In this document: piece by piece, positions 34,537-41,365 of the stretch | Position numbering within the stretch: position 1 is the stretch's first letter | Layout: the number at the start of each line of letters is the position of its first letter | DNA from: Darwinimomas sp045600945 | GTDB lineage: Bacteria > Bacillota > Clostridia > Lachnospirales > Lachnospiraceae | Reading direction: 5' to 3' | Length of the DNA: 64,000 nt | Assembly: GCA_045600945.1 (NCBI GenBank) | Contig: JAZRYX010000070.1 | Coordinates: 37,323 to 101,322, forward strand | The notes under the pieces: model-generated | The model's database searches: none | Seen by the model: only the letters and a program-made list of their open reading frames with translations | What the model was told of the DNA's origin: nothing | Made by a program: the position numbers and the translations under genes

Positions 34537-35807
34537 AAGGACTCCTTCCCTGCTATCTTATTGATGGCATTGATATAAGCTTTTATACAAGCACCTATAA
34601 TATCCGTCGATCTTCCGACTCCGGTATAAAGTCCCTGACTGCTGCGTAATCTTACAAGAGCCTGTCCTAAAGCTTCACGGCCTTCCGATATAGCTTTTAT
34701 CTGAAAGTCTTCAAGTTCGAAATGAGTTCCCGTGATTCTCTCGATAGCCAGAAACGATGCATCGATCGGACCGTCACCCATAACGACTTCCTCCAGCATA
34801 CGCCCGTTTTTATTGAGTCTTATATGTGCTGTTGAAGTCATAACGGAACCCGTATTAATCGTATAGCTGTCGATTTTGAAAACTTCCGCAACTTCCTCGT
34901 TGAAGGCTTCATCTATCTCATCATCATTGTCCGTCTCCTGACCCATGACTCCGTTATCAAAAGCAGATGTCTTACTCTTTCCGGTCTTACACATCCATCT
35001 TATGCGGCTGATCGTCTCTGCAGTTGCAGATTGTTTCAGATTGACTTTTACACCAAGTTCTTCTTCTTTTTCGAAAATCACTCTTGATATGTCGTTTAAA
35101 AATGCCGCATCCACCGCAAAGGCCGCTGTTTTAAGTTCGCTTGCTCCGGCTTCAACTGCTTCGATAAGACAGGCAGCCGACATCGTGATTCCATTGGCAC
35201 AGCCTACTCCGAGACTTACGTTCTTAAGCTCAGGAACCTCTGTAAACAAATCGGATATGAATGCCCCGAACTTTTTGGGAAGTATGCTTCCGGACTCATC
35301 GTATATGCTTATGGTTCCGATACCTGCAGCTACCGCAGCTTTCAAAACTTCACAGAGAAAATCTCTGTCGGCTCTCGTCGCATCCATGGCAACGAACTCG
35401 GTATCATCGGCAATCTGAACCATATAACCGAGAGTCTCTTTGATAAGCTTCAGCATGCCTTCCTGTTTAAGCCTGTAGCTGTATTCCATCTGCACGGTAC
35501 TTAACGGAAGAGCCAGAACCAGTCTTTTATGTCTGGCATCCTTTATCGCCTCTGCCGCGAGATCGATATTTTCTTTGTCAGGCTTAACATTAACTGCAAT
35601 CGTAGCATTCCTGACAGTCCCGGCTATGGCCTTGAGCCTGAGGACATCGGACTTATCGTCATCGATACCCTCAAGCGCAATTACATCTGCTCCGACATTG
35701 TCAAGAAGCTCTGCTATCTCGGTTTTCTCTTTAAATGTTAAGGTGAACTTATCCTTGTGCTTCGCTTCCTGAAGCATGGTTATATCACAGATTTTAATTT
35801 GCCTCAT
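34533..35807 (-). CDS. LeuA-family protein with lost catalytic motifs, regulatory domain kept
   Basis: 424 residues from ATG 35807 (a TTG two codons earlier is possible). The barrel is recognisable by VAMDATRADRDFL and the C-terminal leucine-binding LeuA_dimer domain is excellent: SVMTSTAHIRL, GDGPIDASFLAIERITG, EALGQALVRLR and GVGRSTDIIGACIKAYINA. But where isopropylmalate synthases have DTTLRDGEQ this protein has DITMLQEAK (residues 8-16), and where they have the metal-binding HxHND it has GVGCANG (about 200-206). Both metal-binding elements and the catalytic Arg are gone, so it is probably not a synthase. It may sense leucine or bind a partner. It overlaps the VOR gamma gene. Confidence 0.85.
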   Translation of the reverse strand: MRQIKICDITMLQEAKHKDKFTLTFKEKTEIAELLDNVGADVIALEGIDDDKSDVLRLKAIAGTVRNATIAVNVKPDKENIDLAAEAIKDARHKRLVLALPLSTVQMEYSYRLKQEGMLKLIKETLGYMVQIADDTEFVAMDATRADRDFLCEVLKAAVAAGIGTISIYDESGSILPKKFGAFISDLFTEVPELKNVSLGVGCANGITMSAACLIEAVEAGASELKTAAFAVDAAFLNDISRVIFEKEEELGVKVNLKQSATAETISRIRWMCKTGKSKTSAFDNGVMGQETDNDDEIDEAFNEEVAEVFKIDSYTINTGSVMTSTAHIRLNKNGRMLEEVVMGDGPIDASFLAIERITGTHFELEDFQIKAISEGREALGQALVRLRSSQGLYTGVGRSTDIIGACIKAYINAINKIAGKESL

Positions 35808-36339
35808 ACTCAAGCCCTAACTGTATTGCTCTGAAGTTAACATCGAACATCTCTGCTTTTCTCGGCGGGATACATTTTGCAAGACCATTCTTGATAGCCT
35901 GCTCATCCGTCTCACCGAATACCTGTAAAACCTTACCCATCATTATCATGTTGGCAAGCACGATCATATTGTTATCAGAAGCCATCTTTGATGCAGGGAT
36001 GTAATATACATCTACATCTGTTCTTTTGACTTTTCTTTCAATCATTGTAGAATCTACGAAAATCATTCCGCCCGGTACGACCTTATCTTCATACTTATCA
36101 AGTGAAGGAAGGTTCATACAAATAAGAACATTGGGATTGGCAACCAGCGGAGAACCGATCAAATGGTTCTCACTGACTACTACACCACAGTTAGCGGTAC
36201 CGCCACGCATCTCAGGTCCGTATGAAGGAAGCCAGCTTACGTTGTATCCTTCAAGTAACCACTTATATGCCAGAGCCTTACCCATAAAGAGAAGACCCTG
36301 TCCGCCAAAGCCCGAAATCAATAATTGCTTTGTTATCAT
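35794..36339 (-). CDS. 2-oxoacid:ferredoxin oxidoreductase, gamma subunit
   Basis: 181 residues. Starts with KQLLISGFGGQGLLFMGKAL and has WLPSYGPEMRGGTANC, both hallmark motifs of the gamma subunit, which helps bind CoA. Its ATG overlaps the beta-subunit stop as ATGA. The preceding GGAGGAGG is a strong site. Together with the next three genes it makes a four-subunit enzyme that converts branched 2-oxo acids plus CoA and oxidised ferredoxin to acyl-CoA, CO2 and reduced ferredoxin, reversibly. Confidence 0.93.
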   Translation of the reverse strand: MITKQLLISGFGGQGLLFMGKALAYKWLLEGYNVSWLPSYGPEMRGGTANCGVVVSENHLIGSPLVANPNVLICMNLPSLDKYEDKVVPGGMIFVDSTMIERKVKRTDVDVYYIPASKMASDNNMIVLANMIMMGKVLQVFGETDEQAIKNGLAKCIPPRKAEMFDVNFRAIQLGLEYEAN

Positions 36340-37091
36340 TTTGCCTCCTCCTTTGCTGATCTGTCTTTGTATATTCCAAGTGGATAGTACGGAATCATAT
36401 CACTCTTAACCCACTCAAGAGCTTCCTTCGGATTCATGCCCCAGTTTGTAGGACAGGCTGATATAACTTCTATCAGTGAAAAGCCCTTACCGTCTATCTG
36501 GTTCTGGAAAGCTTTTTTGATTGCCTTTTTTGCTTTGTTGACATTAGCAACATCACATACGGCAACTCTCTCGATATACTCAGGTCCGTCAAGCTGTGAA
36601 AGCATCTCGCAGACTTTGATCGGATATCCTGTTGTCTTGACATCTCTTCCGTAAGGTGAAGTCTGTGTGATCTGTCCCGGAAGTGATGTAGGTGCCATCT
36701 GTCCGCCTGTCATACCGTATATGGCATTGTTGATAAACACAACAGTGATGTTTTCATTTCTTGCTGCTGCATGAACTGTCTCTGCCATACCGATGGAAGC
36801 AAGATCGCCGTCTCCCTGATAAGTAAATACTATGTGATTCTCCGGATCTGATCTCTTGATTCCTGTTGCGACTGCCGGAGCTCTGCCGTGAGCTGCCTCA
36901 ACCATATCGCAGTTAAAATAATCATATGCCAGAACCGAACAGCCTACGGGTGCGATTCCGATAGTGTTTCCTTCTATTCCAAGTTCATCTATTACTTCTG
37001 CAACCAGTCTGTGCACGATACCGTGCGGACATCCGGGACAATAATGTAACGGCACATCACATAACGCATGCGGTCTCTCAAATACTACCAT
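36336..37091 (-). CDS. 2-oxoacid:ferredoxin oxidoreductase, TPP-binding beta subunit
   Basis: 251 residues. The thiamine diphosphate motif is GDGDLASIGMAETVHAAARN followed by NNAIYGMTGGQM, and CPGCPHG near residue 18 carries cysteines seen in this subunit. The sequence type (YGMTGGQMAPTS) is that of the 2-oxoisovalerate/2-oxoglutarate class. It shares one base with the alpha-subunit stop, so expression is coupled. The specificity for branched-chain oxo acids is inferred from the leucine dehydrogenase in the same run. Confidence 0.93.
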   Translation of the reverse strand: MVVFERPHALCDVPLHYCPGCPHGIVHRLVAEVIDELGIEGNTIGIAPVGCSVLAYDYFNCDMVEAAHGRAPAVATGIKRSDPENHIVFTYQGDGDLASIGMAETVHAAARNENITVVFINNAIYGMTGGQMAPTSLPGQITQTSPYGRDVKTTGYPIKVCEMLSQLDGPEYIERVAVCDVANVNKAKKAIKKAFQNQIDGKGFSLIEVISACPTNWGMNPKEALEWVKSDMIPYYPLGIYKDRSAKEEAK

Positions 37092-38155
37092 TATCTTTCA
37101 CCTCCTTTGGCTGCATTTTCAATAACACTCAATATTTCATAAACATCCGGAAGTACACCGCCGGTTCTGTTATACAGTGAAACCGGAACCTTGAACTCCG
37201 TAGCAAGTTTGATGTCTTCGATCATCTGTCCCATGTTAAGCTCTACAGCGATGATCTGCTGGCAGTGCTCTGCGGCTTTTGCAAATGCTGCCTTCGGGAA
37301 CGGCCATAATGTGATCGGTCTTATAAGTCCTGCCTTGATACCTTTTTCTCTTGCTTTCTCAACCGAGCTGAGTGCGATTCTTGAAGCGATACCTGTTGCT
37401 GCTATGATGATATCCGCATCATCTGTCATGTATTCCTGATACATAACTTCATTTTCTTCGATCAGTTTATATCTTTCATAACGCTCAAAGTTCATAACTT
37501 CGAGTTTGTCTGCCTGAAGATAAAGTGAATTTATGATGTTATGCTCTCTTTCCATCTTCGTTCCCGTAACTGCCCACGGTTTCTCCGGTGGCTGCTTAAC
37601 GGCAAAGTCAAATGTAACTGGTTCCATCATCTGTCCCGTAGTACCGTCTGCAAGTATCATGGTAGGAACTCTGTACTTATCTGCAAGATCAAATCCCTTG
37701 ATGGTAAGTTCTGCCATCTCCTGAACTGAGTACGGAGCCAGAACAATAAGGTGATAATCACCGTGTCCGCCGCCTTTTGTAGCCTGGAAATAATCCGACT
37801 GTGAAGGCTGGATACCGCCGAGTCCCGGGCCGCCACGCTGAGCATTTACAATCAGAGCCGGAAGATCTGCTCCCGCAAGGTACGAGATACCTTCCTGTTT
37901 AAGTGAAATACCTGGAGATGAAGATGATGTCATAACTCTCTTACCTGTTGCGGAAACACCGTAAACCATATTGATTGCCGCAATCTCGCTCTCAGCCTGA
38001 AGGAAAGTTCCGCCGACCTTCGGCATACGCTTTGCCATATAAGCTGCGATCTCTGTCTGAGGAGTTATAGGATAACCGAAATAGTGTCTGCAACCGGCAA
38101 TGATGGCTGCTTCTGCGATGGCCTCATTACCCTTCATTAATACTTTTTCACTCAT
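37091..38155 (-). CDS. vorB: 2-oxoisovalerate:ferredoxin oxidoreductase, alpha subunit
   Basis: 354 residues. Begins with the catalytic region MKGNEAIAEAAIIAGCRHYFGYPITPQTE-type block, where Thr of YPITP is conserved. It then has FLQAESEIAAINMVYG and TSSSSPGISLKQEGISYLAG, as in VorB/KorA proteins. The C-terminal part holds the usual VELNMGQM segment. It is separated by five bases from the ferredoxin subunit. Confidence 0.92.
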   Translation of the reverse strand: MSEKVLMKGNEAIAEAAIIAGCRHYFGYPITPQTEIAAYMAKRMPKVGGTFLQAESEIAAINMVYGVSATGKRVMTSSSSPGISLKQEGISYLAGADLPALIVNAQRGGPGLGGIQPSQSDYFQATKGGGHGDYHLIVLAPYSVQEMAELTIKGFDLADKYRVPTMILADGTTGQMMEPVTFDFAVKQPPEKPWAVTGTKMEREHNIINSLYLQADKLEVMNFERYERYKLIEENEVMYQEYMTDDADIIIAATGIASRIALSSVEKAREKGIKAGLIRPITLWPFPKAAFAKAAEHCQQIIAVELNMGQMIEDIKLATEFKVPVSLYNRTGGVLPDVYEILSVIENAAKGGER

Positions 38156-38160
38156 ATTTT

Positions 38161-38367
38161 CTACCTCTCTACCGTTATTACGCAGTCAGGACACATAGTT
38201 GCGCATGACATACATCCTACACACTGAAAAATATTGACCGTCTCTGCCGGGTGGTGTCCCTTCAGATTGATTTTGTCCTCTGCGATCCTGATAAGATTCT
38301 TCGGGCATGCATCCACGCACAGCCCGCATCCCTTGCAGGAATCTGTCCTAATTGTTATCTTTGCCAT
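38161..38367 (-). CDS. 2-oxoacid:ferredoxin oxidoreductase, ferredoxin-like delta subunit
   Basis: 68 residues with two 4Fe-4S motifs, CKGCGLCVDACP and CVGCMSCATMCP. It passes electrons from the TPP subunit to external ferredoxin. Short spacing on both sides and a good GGAGG show it is part of the same operon. The order delta-alpha-beta-gamma is standard for VOR and KOR enzymes. Confidence 0.94.
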   Translation of the reverse strand: MAKITIRTDSCKGCGLCVDACPKNLIRIAEDKINLKGHHPAETVNIFQCVGCMSCATMCPDCVITVER

Positions 38368-38381
38368 CTCTTCCTCCTTTT

Positions 38382-39050
38382 TTATATCCCGGGTATCATC
38401 TTCTGCAGCTCCATTGCAAAAGGAAATGGTACCTTGTTTCTTAGGTCTTCATCAAGCCTTTTATCATAGCTTGTTGCTGCTATCTTAAGCTTCATCTTAT
38501 TCGAAGCTTCCTGTGCATACGCCAGTGAATTTATCACATCTTCCGGCCTTGTCTCTTTACCGAGATTTGAATTATTGATTATTCCGGTAAATGCTATCCT
38601 TCCCGCAAGTTCTATCTCTTCCCTGACCTGCATCAGTTCATCTACGGTTCTTGTCAAAGGTCTGTAGCAGTTTATTACCATGTACATATCATAATCCTGC
38701 TCCCGGACTATTGCTCCCGATAAACGCCCCAGTGCCATGGCTCCGCGGTCGTCTCCGCCTACATCCACTATGACACTCTGCCTTTTGTCATCCGTGATGG
38801 AGTACATCTCCTGAGGAAGTGCCGGAGAATCGACATTACTGTTTGCAAAAGGTGAGCAGATAAGTCTGATTCCCCTTTCCCTAAAATCCTCTCCGGAATC
38901 CAAAGTTCTGAAATACGGATTGACTATATCGAGATCAGCTATAGCGGTGTTATCCCTCTGTGCTTTAAGATCATAAGCCATATTTACGGCAATGTTGGTC
39001 TTTCCGCTGCCATAGTGCCCGCATATGATTGTTACACGCTTATACTCCAT
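38382..39050 (-). CDS. P-loop ATPase of the ParA/MinD/CobQ type
   Basis: 222 residues. Walker A is CGHYGSGKTNIAVNMA near residue 11 (classical GxGKT with an upstream Gly, no deviant Lys). A VNPYFRTL switch follows, and DKRQSVIVDVGGDDRGAMA is the Walker B region. It lacks a membrane helix or cysteines. Its role beside VOR is unknown; similar ATPases mature metalloenzymes or deliver cofactors. It sits 14 bases before the ferredoxin subunit and nine bases after the second synthetase. Confidence 0.75.
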   Translation of the reverse strand: MEYKRVTIICGHYGSGKTNIAVNMAYDLKAQRDNTAIADLDIVNPYFRTLDSGEDFRERGIRLICSPFANSNVDSPALPQEMYSITDDKRQSVIVDVGGDDRGAMALGRLSGAIVREQDYDMYMVINCYRPLTRTVDELMQVREEIELAGRIAFTGIINNSNLGKETRPEDVINSLAYAQEASNKMKLKIAATSYDKRLDEDLRNKVPFPFAMELQKMIPGI

Positions 39051-39058
39051 GCATCCTC

Positions 39059-41344
39059 CTACAAAAGATTTCTTTGAATCTTTCCGCTGGCAGTCTTCGG
39101 AAGACTCTCGCAGAAGACAACCTTTCTCGGATACTTGTATGGTGCTGTATGCTCTTTGACATAAACCTGGATTTCTTTAATGAGATCATCATTTGCAGAA
39201 GTTCCGTCCACAAGCACTATGCTTGCCTTGACTATCTGTCCTCTTACCGGATCCGGTGCAGCACTTACGCCGCATTCGAGAACATACGGAAGCTCCATAA
39301 TGACACTTTCGATTTCAAACGGTCCGATACGGTATCCCGATGACTTGATGACATCATCCGCTCTTCCGTAGTACCAGTAAAATCCGTCCTCATCCTTCCA
39401 TGCAAGATCACCTGTATGATAATAACCGTCACGCCATGTCTCTGCAGTCTCATTAGGATTACTGAAGTACTCGGTTGCAAGTCCGCAGGGAAGTCCGTTT
39501 TTGATATTGACGCAGATCTCTCCGTTCTCACCGTTAGGTACCGGCTTACCATCTCTGTCAAGCAGCTCTATCTCGTAAATCGGAACCGGCTTACCCATTG
39601 ATCCGATCTTATGTGAAGCACCTGTCATATTGCCTATCATCATGGTTGATTCCGACTGACCGAAACCTTCACGTATTCTGAGCCCCGTTGCTTTCTCGAA
39701 CTGTCTGTAAACTTCCGGATTCAGTGCCTCACCGGCTGTCGTCATATGTTTAACCGATGAAAAATCATATTTTGAAATATCCTGCTTTATCATCATTCTG
39801 AGCATCGTAGGCGGTGCGCAGAATGTAGTGATGTGATATTTTGCAAACATCGGCAGTATGGTAGATGCATCAAATCTGTCAAAGTCATAAACAAATGTTG
39901 CCGCTTCGCAAAGCCACTGTCCGTACAGCTTGCCCCACATAGCCTTGGCCCATCCTGTATCCGATATGGTAAAATGCAGACCGTCCGGATCTACGTTGTG
40001 CCAGTACTTTGCGGTATGGAAATGACCCAGTGCATACTTATAATTGTGTGCGGCAATTTTCGGATATCCGCTCGTGCCCGATGTAAAGAACATAAGCATC
40101 GGGTCATCACCGCCGGGTGAGTTCGGGGTTCTCTTATAGTGAGTGCTGAAGAGGACATATTCCTCGTCAAAGCTTCTCCAGCCCTCTCTGCTTCCGTTAA
40201 CTATAAGCTTATTCTTAAGGTTCGGATATTTCTCCTCCGCTATCTCAACCTGATGGGCCGTATCTCCGTCAGCTGTACAGATTATGCTTGTGATACCCGC
40301 TGTTTCAAATCTGTATGAGAAATCATGATCCAAAAGCTGGGATACAGCCGGGATAGCTATAGCACCTATCTTATTAAGGCCAAGCATCGCATACCAGAAC
40401 TGATAATGACGCTTGAGTACCAGCATGACTTTATCGCCCTTCTTTATTCCGAGGGAAGTAAAGTAGTTTGCACATCTGCTGGACTCCCTCTTCATATCCC
40501 TGAAAGTGATTCTCTTCTCTTCAAGGTCTTTGGAGACATAAAGCATAGCAAGCTTCTCAGGTTCCTTGACTGCAAGAGCATCAACAAGATCAAATGCGAA
40601 GTTAAACTTCTTCGTGTTCTTGAAAGTAATCTTAGTAGGTGTACCTTTATCATTTTCCTCTACATCAATGAACTCTTTATAAATACGGTCACGTTCATCA
40701 CGTTCGTAAGCTTCTCCCTCGATTGCCGGAGCATTGACCAGCTCGGGTATAGGTTTGCCTTCGGGATTAAGTACTATCGCATAAAATACACAATCCTCTC
40801 CATTAAGGGCAACCATTCCGTGAGGTGTTCCTGAATTGTAGTAGATACTGTCACCGGGTCCCAGGACTTCGCTGTTTTCTCCTACCTGTACCTTCAGATG
40901 GCCCGAAATGACGATATCGCATTCCTGTCCGTCATGAGTTGTCAGTTCGATAGGTTTATTCAGGAGCTTCTCATCATATTTGAATGTTACATACAATGGC
41001 TCCGCGATTCTGTTCTGGAAACTGTACGCTAAGTTGTAATAAGTCATTCCGTGAGCCTGGGAAACTTTCTGTCCGTCTCCGACTCTCGTAAGTGTATATG
41101 ACTTAAGTTTAGGTGTATAACCTTCAATAAGTTCCGTAACGTTTACTCCGAATACATTGGCGCAACGGTAAATGAAGGTAAAGTTCATATCCTGATTGCC
41201 GGCTTCACAATCCATGTATTCCTCAGGTGTCATCCCCGTATGATCGGCCATCTCTTCGATGCTGAGTCCCTCTATCTCCCTGAGGTTTCGGATTCTTAAA
41301 GCCATTTCCTGAATCTTAAAATCCAGATTTAGTTCTGCTGACAT
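39059..41344 (-). CDS. HTH-cupin-acyl-CoA synthetase fusion (copy 2)
   Basis: 761 residues in three parts. Residues about 14-74 are an XRE-type helix-turn-helix (RIRNLREIEGLSIEEMADHTG). Residues 115-195 are a cupin with THDGQE, PGDSIYYNSGTPH and therefore His/Glu metal ligands. From about 225 to the end is a full ANL synthetase of the acetate/medium-chain type: FFTSGTSGYPK, GFGQSES, YHTGDLAWKDEDGFYW, GRADDVIKSSGYR and the adenylating Lys in ASGKIQRNLL. It should activate a short carboxylic acid and may also bind DNA. A paralogue lies 21 bases upstream. AAGGAG precedes the ATG. Confidence 0.9.
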   Translation of the reverse strand: MSAELNLDFKIQEMALRIRNLREIEGLSIEEMADHTGMTPEEYMDCEAGNQDMNFTFIYRCANVFGVNVTELIEGYTPKLKSYTLTRVGDGQKVSQAHGMTYYNLAYSFQNRIAEPLYVTFKYDEKLLNKPIELTTHDGQECDIVISGHLKVQVGENSEVLGPGDSIYYNSGTPHGMVALNGEDCVFYAIVLNPEGKPIPELVNAPAIEGEAYERDERDRIYKEFIDVEENDKGTPTKITFKNTKKFNFAFDLVDALAVKEPEKLAMLYVSKDLEEKRITFRDMKRESSRCANYFTSLGIKKGDKVMLVLKRHYQFWYAMLGLNKIGAIAIPAVSQLLDHDFSYRFETAGITSIICTADGDTAHQVEIAEEKYPNLKNKLIVNGSREGWRSFDEEYVLFSTHYKRTPNSPGGDDPMLMFFTSGTSGYPKIAAHNYKYALGHFHTAKYWHNVDPDGLHFTISDTGWAKAMWGKLYGQWLCEAATFVYDFDRFDASTILPMFAKYHITTFCAPPTMLRMMIKQDISKYDFSSVKHMTTAGEALNPEVYRQFEKATGLRIREGFGQSESTMMIGNMTGASHKIGSMGKPVPIYEIELLDRDGKPVPNGENGEICVNIKNGLPCGLATEYFSNPNETAETWRDGYYHTGDLAWKDEDGFYWYYGRADDVIKSSGYRIGPFEIESVIMELPYVLECGVSAAPDPVRGQIVKASIVLVDGTSANDDLIKEIQVYVKEHTAPYKYPRKVVFCESLPKTASGKIQRNLL

Positions 41345-41365
41345 ATATAACTCCTTAAGTCTATC

